Positions 35,001 through 46,099 of a stretch of 64,000 nucleotides of DNA are shown here, piece by piece; position 1 is the stretch's first letter, and every line of letters starts with the position of its first letter. The DNA is taken from the NCBI GenBank assembly GCA_039619475.1, contig CM077116.1, positions 174,993,863 through 175,057,862 of the forward strand. The letters are read 5' to 3'. This stretch comes from Icerya purchasi. Its lineage: Eukaryota; Arthropoda; Insecta; Hemiptera; Monophlebidae. The position numbers and the translations under genes were made by a program. Under the pieces are notes generated by a model. It had not been told where the DNA came from, ran no database searches, and saw only the letters and a program-made list of their open reading frames with translations.

Positions 35001-36780
35001 TTCCCGGACAGTCTGTAAGTATGTCTTATCGATTATTTGTTAATAACCTTAGGAACTGGCGAAAGTTAGATACATTTTATAAAAGCCAATATCCCGATTT
35101 TCTCAAATACTGTTATACATTTGCCCGGCGAGACGGAACTTCGTTCCGCGATTTATTCTTAAACACACGTGTGTGAAATATTTTTGTAAAAAAGATTTCA
35201 GCTTTCTCCGCTTCCCGTATGACATTTTACTTATTGGACGGGGAAAAAAAAGTCATATACCACTGACCAAACGATTGCCGACATTTTTACACACCTTACC
35301 ACGGCCGAGAGAAAAGAACTGGCCCCGGTATTCTCATCACATTCATTAGACTTACAGTGTACATTATGAAAAGAGCTTAATTGCACAATCACCGACGTCC
35401 TGCTAAGGGTGGTCACTTTAATTTTACTCTTTACCTACTGAAGTTGTACGTTGATCTAAATGCGACTCTTTACACTTCAGACTAAAGTTGAAAATTCTGT
35501 GGATTAAACCGGATCTACTAATATATGTATGTAGTAAAGAAGAAAGGATGAACGAACGTGTATTACTTTCATATTAAGATGCTACCGACACAGTTTGATT
35601 TGACGACGGGGTCTTCGAGCGTAATCAATTACAGTAGAAAAAGGCTCAGCAAACATTGTTGAGATACCAGCTAAAATAATCTCGTACGTAACCTTGGACC
35701 GTTTTAGGATCGAATTTTCACGAAAACATTTCCAAATAAATTTTTTTTTAAATTATCAATCTCTTCGACAACACTATAAACCTTTTTTTCTTCCGCGAAA
35801 TGCTGCTTGCAGTCATACTATACGCATCCATCAGACCTGAAATACTTCTCGACAACAAATGATATCCATCAGTGCTGATCTGTGTCGGTCTAGTCTTCGA
35901 TGTTCCTCAATTATGCAATTTTTCCGCGGTTAACTGCTTTTCTGTTTCCCCCCTATTTTCCTATCCACTAACGATTTCACATTCTACGACTGAAGTATTT
36001 TATTACGCCGCAAACCATTTTTCGTCCGTTTTCGACGCGGTTTTAAGTATTTTCGAAATTCTTCCTTCAATTTCGTGTGCTTCCCTACGGATAAAGATAA
36101 ATATAGTCTTGCCACGAGGGATTAGTTAATGTTACAAGGATTCCGGATCGTAATATATGCCATAATCGATTTCTTATTAATATTCAACTTTAGCGCTAAT
36201 GAATTCATTTAATTTTTCGAAACAGGTATATCACCTAATTTTTTTTTTTCTTTTTCCATTCCCACTTTTACATATTAATTCGCGATTTCTGCAGAGAAAC
36301 GTGTAGTTCATCTTAAAAGCCCGCACTTCCTCACTATTTCTGCTCTACCACACAAGCATTTTAGCACGTCGGCATATCATCCGACATTATTTATAAACCG
36401 TTCATTAATATGGTTTTTGCATAGAGATTTTATCGACGCGAACGTGGTAAAACGGTAACGTATTATGCGCCTTTTTTTTTTTTTTTTTGTATTTATACGA
36501 CTAGCACACATCACCTGAACGTGTTCCCAATTACGATCTTCGTTGTCTGATTCTGTGTTTGTATTATCCTCGTGCGGCTTTATTTCTACAAAAATATTAA
36601 ATATCTTCGTTCTTTTTCAACGGTTTAACGAGTTTTCTACATAAATGTTTTACCCGATTACACTGGTCTGCAGCGAAATCCTCTTTTAAATAAAAATATG
36701 ATGAATATGAGGAGTTTAACGTGCTGAGTCGAGATTTGCTTTCCATTTTTTGTGCTATCCCGTATATATTTATTTAAAAT
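32033..36780. other. Long gene-free stretch
   Basis: 32200-32760 is better balanced and non-repetitive. The rest is A+T-rich with poly-T/poly-G at 34296-34317, poly-T near 34340-34360 and 34619-34632, and poly-T near 36472-36488. Frames at 33788-34329 (minus) and 35872-36129 (plus) show no domain I can defend. No RNA genes seen. Confidence 0.45.
34287..34317. repeat. T-rich run followed by poly-G
   Basis: Long T run ending in seven G residues; low complexity. Confidence 0.85.
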
Positions 36781-36799
36781 GTTTTTTTTTTTTAATAGC

Positions 36800-38151
36800 T
36801 CAAAATTATGCCTATTTTGTCTGTCGTTCTTACATTAGCGGTACTGTATTCAGTTCAGATCATGTTTGTATACACAAAAACGACACTCGTGCTGATAGAA
36901 AGAGAGAGAACGATATCAGAGACGCTTATCCTACACTTAGTCAATCGAGTATTTCCTCTGCTTCTTCGTCATTATATACGGACTTAACAAAACCTCGTTT
37001 TCTTACGCAATCTGATTTGAATGACTTTGTTCGCGATTTAGAACTATCAAAATCTAGGGCTCGACTTCTCGGATCAAGATCACAACAATGGAATTTGTTA
37101 GATAAAAATACGAAGGTCTCATACTTTCGTAACAGACAAGAAGATTTTATGAGTTATTTCACCAAAGAGGGTGATTTGGTATTTTGTAATGGTACTAAAG
37201 AACTTCTAGAAGAAATGGGTTTTCCCGAAGGATCGGAGGAATGGCGAATTTTTATTGATTCGTCCAAAATCAGTTTAAAAGCTGTATTACTTCACAATGG
37301 CAATAAATATCCTTCAATTCCCCTCACATATGCAACAAACATGAAAGAAAATTATGGAAATATGAAGTTGTTATTGGAAAAAATTCAATATTTACAGTAC
37401 ACGTGCAACATCCGTGCTGATCTAACAGTTGTAGCAATGTTAATTGCAAGGAGGATATACAAAATTCTGTTGTTTTTTATGCGAGTGGGGCAGTCGCGCA
37501 AGAGATAAGCACTGCGTAGTGAAAAATTGATCAAAAAGAGCAAGTTTGATGCCTGGAGTCGAGCATGTAAAAGAAGAACCTTTAGTTCAAAGTGAAATAA
37601 TTTTTTTACCGCCACTTCATATAAAGCTGAGTCTTATGACAAATTTTGTAAAAGCCGTGAACAGAGATGGTGAAGGTATTCAATACCTCAAAACCAAATT
37701 CCCTCGAATCAACAACGCGAAATTGAAAGAAGGAATCTTTGTATGTCCCCAAATACGATAGCTTATGAAGGACTCAAATTTTATAAGTACGTTGAATAAA
37801 GCTGAAAAAAGAGCATAGACCGCTTTCGTAGAAGTGTGTGTCATAATTTTCTTGGAAACAAAAAAAATGAAAACTACCACGAAATCATCCAAAATTCCTT
37901 TCTGCACATAAAGCTCTTTAAATTGCAATATGGCCCTTAAAATTCATTTTTTAGACTCTCACTTAGATTTCTTCCCCGCAAATCTTGGAGCAGTATCAGA
38001 TGAACAGGGTGAAAGGTTCCATCAAGACATAGTGCACATAGAGAGGCGCTACAACGGGAAATGGTTAGAAGCAATGCTTGCCGACTTTTGTTGGTCGATT
38101 CGTCGCGGAACTCCAATAGAAAATATGAAAAGGAAAAAAACTACAAAGTGA
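36800..38151 (+). pseudogene. Degenerate DDE-like transposon-family protein
   Basis: I recognise a multi-copy family seen as many predicted proteins in hemipterans and some cnidarians. Motifs in order: LTQSDLNDFVRDLELSKSRA near 37000-37060, IFIDSSKISLKAVLLHNGNK from about 37248 (Asp at 37257-37259), ADLTVVAM near 37418-37440, GYTKFCCFLCEW in a shifted frame near 37450-37490, then LPPLHIKL, GIQYLKTKFP and LKEGIFV (37600-37745), HFLDSHLDFFPANLGAVSDE from about 37945, GERFHQD (38008-38028) and MLADFCW near 38075. Two Asp regions and a late acidic GERFHQD suggest an RNase H-like DDE fold, but that is inference. It is dead: a frameshift near 37440, in-frame stops at 37528, 37759, 37816 and 37909, and compensating shifts near the A run at 37860 and near 37916. 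A run of 13 T then AATAG (to 36798) resembles a 3' splice site, so the first exon may be missing. No terminal repeats found. Confidence 0.75.
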
Positions 38152-39615
38152 AATACTATTAATAGCGAGTAATTAGATTATCTAATGGTTTTTGATGTTT
38201 TGTAAACAAATTTGATCTAATATTGTATCAGCTATAAAATATATAATTTAAATTTGAAGCAAAAAAAGAGTTTTATTGAAAAATTCCATTAAAAAAAATG
38301 TATACGTGATTTGTAATTTCTTATATTATATTTCTATTCAGAAATATTAAGTTTGTGATAATTATGCATAAAAATTAGGAGAGAAAAAAATTTTTTTTTT
38401 TGCAGACCAGTGTTATTAATCCTATGAAATAACACATTTTGGGACAAAGTACTTTTCGAAAGTGTTTTGTTTGCTTTTTTGTCGTGTTTTATGCGATTTC
38501 ATTTTTTTTTTTTGTTTTTTTTTTTTTGGAACTGTATTTGAACGGTGCAATCATAAAAAAAACAGTTGCCGCATATCGGCGATTTCCTTAGCTACTAAAA
38601 TAATTTCCAATTTCCTCCCGCTATTTTCTTCGCTATTTAGTTTTTTTCCGTTATTCGTTTTGCCTCAACTTCCCCGGACGAAATTTAGAGCTCTGAATCA
38701 AACGAGATGCGAAACGGTTTTGTATCTGTTTATTAATTTTATTCTTTTTTTTCTCCTTTTTTACCTTTTAACAGTAAATGGTGGTGTGTGCTATTTGCCA
38801 AACGTGCGATAAACACGACAACCGTAATCATGTTATCTGATAGAAACTGTTTGCGAAGTGATGACTAGACGTCAATAATTCGTTCAAGAATAAAGAAAGT
38901 CAACTACCTAAATTGTTTATATACAATGCAATGTATAACGGAAACAATAAGTGCTGGAAACGTTTAAAAAAAAACGCAAATAGCGAATGTTAAAGCAGTT
39001 TTAATTATAAAATTAGTCTTTGCTCACCACTTTTGATATAAAATTGTTGGCAAAAACTTATCCACCGCTAAATATTGATATTGCAAAGTTACACCGGTTT
39101 AAGTTTAATGAAAACATATAAATTAAATAAACGCGGGAAACGGAATATTAATTCGCAGGATAAATAAAGTTAAAAATTAATTTTTGCGGTCGGCTACTTA
39201 ATTCAAGTGTTCGGGTAAACGTGTGGGACAAGGTAACGAACTGGGTCAGTTCAAAAGGAAGCAGAAGAAGAAGAAGAAGAAGAAGAAAAAGGTTTGAAAC
39301 AGGTGTAAACATGGCAACTAACGCTAATATAATAAGCGCCATTATAAATACATTTCTCGTTGGAAAATTTTAGATGATAAATCGCAAATAAATTAAACAA
39401 AAACGATTAAACAGAAGTCTTTAAAGAAAATACTTCAACCGAAGAAAGGTGTATTCTAACTTATCATTGGTGTAAGAATTTCTTCTGACCGCAAAAAAAA
39501 AAAAAAAAAGTTAAAAATGTTACGCACCGGTTGGGTAATATCGTCTCACATTTCTCAATAAGGAGACAGCCAGAAGTTTTAGACGGCCCTATTTGGTATG
39601 AAAATCCAAATTAGG
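38152..39615. other. No recognised gene; (AAG)n tract
   Basis: A+T-rich, with T-rich runs near 38390-38402 and 38500-38528 and poly-A near 39494-39510. It could include the 3' flank of the DDE-like element, but no inverted repeat mirrors the sequence upstream of 36800. Confidence 0.45.
39260..39288. repeat. (AAG)n microsatellite
   Basis: About eight GAA/AAG units. Confidence 0.9.
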
Positions 39616-39620
39616 ATCTC

Positions 39621-39935
39621 TTTTTTTTTTTTTTTTTGGACGTTTCGACTAAAAGGACCAATCAAAAAATCAAATTTATGTATATAATTAAAATTAGCGT
39701 TTCTCTTAGATCAAGAGCCCATTTAAAAAAAAAAAATTATATTTCTTATTTGATATTAAGGCGTAAATTATTTGTTGTCAAAAAAAATTTTTCGGCTGTA
39801 TACTCTGAAAATAATTCAAAAGAGACTGGACAGCAGCGCAAGTGAAATTTTTGCAAATTACAATGAAGCGAAATTCAAACCTAATTCTACCGAAATACCG
39901 CTGCCTAACCAACTACGCCGCGGTAGCTGACTTCG
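39621..39935 (-). mobile_element. tRNA-derived SINE candidate, minus strand
   Basis: On the minus strand GCTACCGCGGCGTAGTTGG contains an RNA polymerase III A-box-like CGGCGTAGTTGG (39909-39920). After TTAGGCAGCGG and 27 bases in all comes a B-box-like GGTTTGAATTT (39871-39881; consensus GGTTCGANTCC). Order and spacing fit a tRNA-type internal promoter. The body continues to a 17-base T run on the plus strand (39621-39637), a poly-A tail in the minus orientation. The total of about 310 bp fits a SINE. It is diverged, and I see no second copy in the window, so the call rests on box structure plus tail. Confidence 0.5.
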
Positions 39936-39959
39936 AGTTTCGCTGCCGTTGCACATTAT

Positions 39960-41700
39960 AAACGAGCTCCCAAATAAATTTAAAAGATCCAAAAAAAAAA
40001 AAAAAGAAAAAAGAAAAACATAATCACTAAGCCGAAATCATTTTAAAATTAATACGATTTTTTTTATCCGTTTCTTTCGCTACTTTTTGAAGAATGGGGT
40101 CTTCAGTTATCTTTAAAAATTCTTAACCGATAAATACGTTATTGCAGTAATTTGTATATTCCTTCTGAAATGCAAAAAACCAGTTAATCTCAACTTTTCA
40201 TCAGAATCTTTTATATTTCGTTTGAGAGATTTTTCAACGGTCGTGCTGAGCTACATATCGAATTTCTAAAGGTAAACGCTTTTTTTAAAAAGTCTCGAGG
40301 AGTAAATCATGGAATTTCGAAAATCACTTTTAATCACTCATCGAAATCGATATAATTATCGTTGTATTTTTTAAGACGTTTCTCGAAGGTTAATAAATTA
40401 TATCGCCCATTCTCAAAAAAAAAAAATTCGCGCTGCACTCGTTTCTAAATTAGTCTACAGAAAACACTTGGGTGCTTAATGTATAAAATGAAAAAAACAA
40501 CAATAACTGGAGATACATACGTACATATGTATATGAAGAATAACGGATTTCACAGTTAAAGATAAACGGAATCGTTATTGTATAAATCCGCGTAATTAGT
40601 CATGTATGTAGCGCGGATATTGACCCCGAGCCAGTTTATGAACGATACGATTCACTGCGAATTCATTACCATTGTACAAGCGTAATGTTATTATTCTCGT
40701 TCCTATAATAGACGACGGATTCGAATACTGACCAGGTGAGTGAATATGCGTAAGCTCTAGGAATGAGTAATCTCTGCGCTTCCGTTTTGAATCCTGTTTG
40801 ATTTTATATCTGGGTTTTTAGGGTATTTCGATAGGCTAATATTCATCACTAAGATTCCGGTAATTTACCTGGGCATCAATTAAGTAACCCTGTAATAATC
40901 GCCATTGTCCTCTATCCAGGCCGAAGGAATAAGATCAAAGTCGACTTCAAGAAGAAATGTGTATATGATTTTTTTCTTAACATTGACCATTTACTTTTTT
41001 TTTCCTATTTCTCCGTCCACCGCTGAACCTTTTTATTTGAAACTCTTCTAATCAAACAAATAAACAACTAGTTGTAAGATTTTTTTAAAGAAATGTAAAT
41101 CTCAAAGTAGAAAAATACCGGGAAATATTGTAAACAAAAGAAACAAATAAATACTATTACACCCATGACTTTGCGATTACACCGAACGTCAACGAATTTT
41201 TAATCCCGTACGTTTCTTGTAATTATTATTTCCTCCGTTAGTTTTTTATCGGGCGTATAATTTATAATCGCCGATTAACCTGGTTCGCTCTATATGTTCT
41301 TTGTAGCTCTTGAAAGCTGAAGGTACTTTTGCCAATAGACGAGGCTTGGCTTAAAATATTTTTTGGTAATTCGTTAAACGAGGATTATCTTCCGCTATGT
41401 ACTTTATCTGCATCACTTTTAATATGTTCTTCCGTAAATAAGGGTCTTTCATCAAGCTTGAGATCCAAGTAGAGTGAACTTCAAATTTCCAATTCTGCCC
41501 CTGTTTCTTGTTTTGTTTTTTATGCTGTTTTTATTTAGGGAAGAGAATTGTTCCCGTTTAGGTTCTGGTTAATTTAAATTCGCCACACTTTGCCGAGATA
41601 TTTGCCGCTTTAAGTAGTTATCGCATTTATTCTAAAAAAAAAACAAAAAAAAACCAAAAACGTAAAGTTAATGCAATGGCATCTACATATAGACGCGTAT
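39960..41700. other. Gene-free; balanced patch at 40600-40930
   Basis: 40600-40930 is non-repetitive and better balanced, with TAAT cores and a donor-like CAGGTGAGT near 40733. The rest is A+T-rich with A runs near 39990-40005, 40420 and 41633-41655. No coding motif. Confidence 0.4.
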
Positions 41701-41706
41701 GTTTTT

Positions 41707-41900
41707 ACCACTTTAAGCTCTACGTTTCCATATATGGAGACGACAGTGTCTGTTACTAAAATCGTCTAATTATTTTTTTACAAAAACAGCAAAAATAACA
41801 ATTTGTAAAATTTTTGCTGTTTTTGTAAAAAAATAATTAGACGATTTTAGTAACAGACACTGTCGTCTCCATATATGGAAACGTAGGACTTAAAGTGTTA
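41707..41900. mobile_element. Short near-perfect palindrome (arms about 90 bp)
   Basis: The left arm (41707-41795) and right arm (about 41811-41900) pair over CTACGTTTCCATATATGGAG, GACGACAGTGTCTGTTACTA, AATCGTCTAATTATTTTTTT and ACAAAAACAGCAAAAA, with only a few mismatches in the outer 15 bases. The loop is about 15 bases. No other copy was found in the window and no target duplication could be assigned. MITE-like foldback, class unknown. Confidence 0.85.
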
Positions 41901-41904
41901 ATTT

Positions 41905-43937
41905 TAGATATATCGTTAACACGTATTATGAATAATTCGAAATGCCTTAATTTTCTGTCAAGTATTAAAGATCACAGTTCTTTATGATTCATTTTAAATA
42001 CAATTCCACGTTATATCAAACGGTTTTGTGTCGATTAATTGAAAAATCCGGAGTGTGTTTATTCGAATTATTAAGATTATCAAGGACTTTACCCAAAATT
42101 TTAGTGAAAAAAATAGAAAAAATAAATAAAAAAGATGACGAATCCTTTATAGTACTAATGAAAAAAGTAAAAAAGCAACATGCAGGAACAATGAAAAAAA
42201 CCGGTAAAAGAAGAAAGATGGCATTCTTTCGTGGTGAACGATGTTTCTGAAAAGGGTCAAAGATAAGAATCAAGGAAAAAAGACTGTGCCACTTTTAACA
42301 ATAGACCCACGCAGATCTCAATGCAACGTTTCGTTCCGGAATTAATAATTTAACGACGACCACGGGGCTATCGGATTTATGATAACGGAAGACCGTGCAT
42401 TTTGGTGAATTACCCATTAAAGTAGCGTCTCGGAAACGGCCGAAAAACGAATTACCGGATTCGATCGTAAATTACGCAAGAACGGGCAAAAAAAATTATA
42501 ACCTACTTCGGTAGCGTACTCTCGGGATCGACTAAGTTGCGTGTAGAGAGGGTAGTCTTAATGATTAAAAATATAAAATGGCACGCTTAATTGTTACAAA
42601 AACACGAATACTTATCTGCGCACACAGATGTTATTATTAATGTGTCTGTAATTGTATAGTTAACATTTTATGTCAGAATTTTATTTGAAAAGTACCGTAA
42701 TATTTCTGCTTTTTTAAAAAATCCTAATAGGCCAAGTCTAAGCTACACAAACTCCCTCGGGTGCGCCTCTGGCTTTGTTTATGAATGAATTTCATCCTCT
42801 ATCCTACGATTACGTGTATAAGTTTTTTAAATGATTATCTACGATTATGCTTATTAATTTTTCGACAACCTCGGTTATTTCTTACTTTCTCATCATTTAA
42901 CCGAATTTACAAACTGTCTCCGAGCGAACTTCAGCTTCGCAATATTAAAAAGTAATGAACACGATTAAAATTATAACTTTGTTTATTCGCTTATATTCTA
43001 CCGATTTTATTAACTTCGAGGAGGCGCGGACGTCACGGAAAAAGTCGCTATTCAAACCTTTCTTCTCGAGGTCACAGAGTTACTCCCGTTATTTGTCCTT
43101 ATTCTTATCTCTCTGCTCTAACGGTTGTTGTTATGGACATTACCCTTTTTTTGTTTCCTTTCATTATTATCATCTCCGATAATAGCGGGATATCGTAATT
43201 TATTGCTCAGATTTTGTCGTTCGTCTACAATCGCCTTCGCAGCTATTTGCAGAAACTGTTTTATTATTAAAGGCTCAAAAAAGAAAGTAAACAAACAAAA
43301 AATCGTGAAACTGTTCATTCGTGAAAGTGAAAAAAAGAACGAGTTTCCCGTCTTTTCCGGTTCCTTCAACTCACCTCTTCCTCTCAATTTCTCTGCTTTT
43401 GGCTTCTGTCGCTGTACGTGATACGTGAACATACACGGAGAAATGCTTAACGACCGATAACAAAAATTAGTTAGTTGCCCGCCTATTAATCAAGCGCGTA
43501 TGGCTTTTTCAAGTTATAATTCTTCAGAAGTTCGTTAATACGCTATAGTACATCATCCTCACTTGTTCTTATACACTACATAACATTATACATATACATC
43601 TGTTTGGTACAACGCTGTACCATATACGAATCACCTCCGATTTAGATGAAAATAATCTTACACAAAATTTTTCCAGATAATTCAAAAGGCCATGAACATG
43701 GTCCTTAAACACATATAACGAAGTTGCACCGAAGATTGCTCCCTTGCTGGATACGCATTTTACGATACAGCTCCTTAACAAAGACTTCCTGCCTCATTTT
43801 ATTTTGGCAGCAATGTTGCAGGCGCCGGTGACATTTAATTCCACATATATAATCCATATAATTTCATCGGCTAACTATTTAGAACGAAGTAAATCTGAAT
43901 AATGTGTGCCCACATTTCAGAGGCAGAATGAATATAC

Positions 43938-43940
<3 letters not shown>
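41905..43940. other. No recognised gene
   Basis: Open frames at 41984-42250 (plus) and 43118-43432 (both strands) are Lys- or Phe-rich without a domain. 42300-42560 has balanced composition. No repeats shared with the rest of the window. Confidence 0.45.

Positions 43941-43944
<4 letters not shown>

Positions 43945-43990
<46 letters not shown>
43945..43990. repeat. Compound (TA)n-(TG)n microsatellite
   Basis: About 15 TA units followed by about 8 TG units. Confidence 0.95.
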
Positions 43991-44099
43991 CAAATCCGGC
44001 CATTTTTGCAAGGGATGTGCTCCTTGACCCCCTTTCCTTACATTTCGGTCTTTTTTTCTTCTATACTTTGTATAAAATGATCAAAATTTACAACGTAAT

Positions 44100-44198
44100 T
44101 CTAAATCGGTCCATGTGAGAATGTAAGTTATGCGCGAACAAATGTAAAAAAAAAAAACGAGACGAACGTGTAACCTCCTCCGTTTTGGAAGTTGATAA
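44100..44198 (+). mobile_element. RTE-like 3' tail (copy 2, fragment)
   Basis: It reads TCTAAATCGGTCCATGTGAG, AAGTTATGCGCGAACAAATG and TAACCTCCTCCGTTTTGGAA, the closing phrases of the same tail found at 6.5 kb. Immediately downstream begins a further copy. Confidence 0.6.
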
Positions 44199-44525
44199 CA
44201 AAGCTACATTTCTAAGGTAATTTTGCAAACTGTCAGCATTTTAAGTCAACCGCCACTGTTATACCAATAAAAAATAATAAGAAAGAAAAATTATCCAAAG
44301 GGACCACCACATTTTTTCACGTTGTTTAACGAATACTTAATTAATGTTCACCGATTTTCATCATTACTTACATCAGGTACCTAAGTTAAATGGTACTCTT
44401 TCTAATGGACAAAGAATCAGTAAAATCGGTCTATATAAATATGAGTTATGTGCGGACAGACATAAAGAAACAGAAAAAGACCAACGTATATAACCTTTCT
44501 TTTTTTTGGAAGTCATCAAAAATTA
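44199..44525 (+). mobile_element. RTE-like 3' tail (copy 3)
   Basis: It starts AAAGCTACATTTCTAAGGTA, shared with 6222 onward, and ends with AAAATCGGTCTATATAAATA, TGAGTTATGTGCGGACAGAC and CTTTCTTTTTTTTGGAAGTC. The distance from start block to end is about the same as in the 6.2-6.5 kb copy, so both are copies of one short element. The middle is poorly conserved. Confidence 0.6.
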
Positions 44526-44730
44526 AAATATTACAAACGTTACATAAAATTAGGACATTTATTCGTTATTTATTGAGACATATTTTCTAATGGGGGCTGC
44601 GACCTATACGTTGTAATTAATATATATCGATTATATATAAATATACAATTTTATTTACCTTATTGTTTTTATCCGGTATTTGCAAATGTAACATAGTATT
44701 ACGATAATAATAAAGAGAAGTGTAAAATAA

Positions 44731-45399
44731 CAGGAGCGTATCCAGAAAAACATTTTAGGGAGGGAAATTATATAATTACGTAATATCTTATATACGGCAG
44801 ACAGTAGATTCGAGAAATACCCCTTGTTTCATAAAGAAAATCAAATAGCGACCTTTATAGAAATTCATAAAAATGTGTTTTAAAAATACATATTTATTAC
44901 AATTTTTAATTTAAATTTTGTCTTATATTTGGGGGTGAAAAATAAAACGAAATTATAAAATTATACCTTAAATATGGTAGCTTAGAATTTAAATAATGAA
45001 TTACTAGAAAGAATAGAACGATGGTATTTTTATTAGACTTTACTTCTTTTTTATTTTTGTTAGTAATCTGATCGGAATTCTTTGTTCATGAGCAAGTTTA
45101 TATATATGTAGTTCTCACTGAACTACTATTTTCATTTACATTGCAAAATAAATAAAAAAGACAAGAGATCGACGACAGTTGCGCTTAAAACAGAATAAAA
45201 ACGTAACATTAATAGTTTTACTAGAAAACAATATTAAATATATTGGTTATAATTCAATCTACATATATGTTGTAACATTTATACAAAACTTTTATAGTAT
45301 AAATTAAATTTCTCTGCTGTAACAAATTTTTTCATCGAGGTTTTGGCTCTTTGAGAGGGAGATGTCTCTCCTTTTTCCTCCTATGTAGATTCGCCACTG
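44731..45399. mobile_element. hAT-like non-autonomous element, copy 2 (669 bp)
   Basis: Starts CAGGAGCGTATCCAGAAAAA and ends TGTAGATTCGCCACTG. The interior is collinear with the 15.6 kb copy, with long identical blocks such as CCCCTTGTTTCATAAAGAAA and AAATTCATAAAAATGTGTTT. It is flanked by an exact 7-bp direct repeat AAAATAA (44724-44730 and 45400-45406), which may be an 8-bp duplication with one changed base. Short internal indels explain the length difference between copies. Confidence 0.85.
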
Positions 45400-45639
45400 A
45401 AAATAATCGTGTGTTAAAATTAATTGAATTACTCTATCAATGAAGTAAGTAAAAACACAGAATTACACATTTTTATCAAATTTTTCATCGTTAGAAGGAA
45501 TAGAAGTAAAATATTCTACCTTTGCCACATTTAAATCGAAAACGAAAAGAAAAAAATTTTCGTTAAGCTAAATTGTAAAAAAAAAAATGTAAGAAGAGAA
45601 CTTGCATCTTCATATATTTGATATCTACCATATTTGTTT

Positions 45640-46020
45640 CGATCTATCTGAAGTAGCAACCGTTTTCGCTGAGTTCTTTACTAATCAATTAAACGACTTT
45701 CAAAACTTGAGCCCTCTCATTAAAAATCTTCCACTGGAATCTTCAAACCCGGAAGAATGCAATTTGCATTGCGTTCGAAAACTTCAGCAAACAATAAATA
45801 ACACGAAGCGCCAGTTGAACACCGAACGGAATTCGCATCTTAATGCTACAAAACGCTTCTCTTCGTGCGCTTAAATCGTTGTCATCGATATTTAACATCA
45901 CCCGAACAACTCCCATCTTCCCTACAAATGGGCGCATATCTGAGATAATTCGGATCAAGCTGCCATATTTTAACAGCGTCTTTATTAATTCAAGTAAAAC
46001 AATTAAAAAATAACGCCATT
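45640..46020 (+). mobile_element. Possible LINE RT N-terminal remnant
   Basis: One frame reads FAEFFTNQLNDFQNLSPLIK near 45670-45730, like the linker between endonuclease and RT in I/Jockey-type LINEs. Then come KLQQTINNTKRQLNTERN and, after a frameshift at about 45870, ALKSLSSIFNITRTTPIFPT and ISEIIRI, which resemble the RT motif ALxxLxxIFNxxLxxxxFPxxWKxAxIIPI. The order fits RT motifs 0-2a, but each match is loose. No YADD box follows. Confidence 0.4.
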
Positions 46021-46099
46021 TGTTTTTGTGAACTATGCGTGTTAATTTTTTAATGTTAACAGAATTTTTTTTTTTATGAATGAACACAAGGTGTGGCTA

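Noticed and set aside
40724..40745. Strong donor-like CAGGTGAGT
   Set aside because: The upstream frames are all closed within a few dozen bases and no acceptor partner is evident; such strings are expected by chance in 64 kb.
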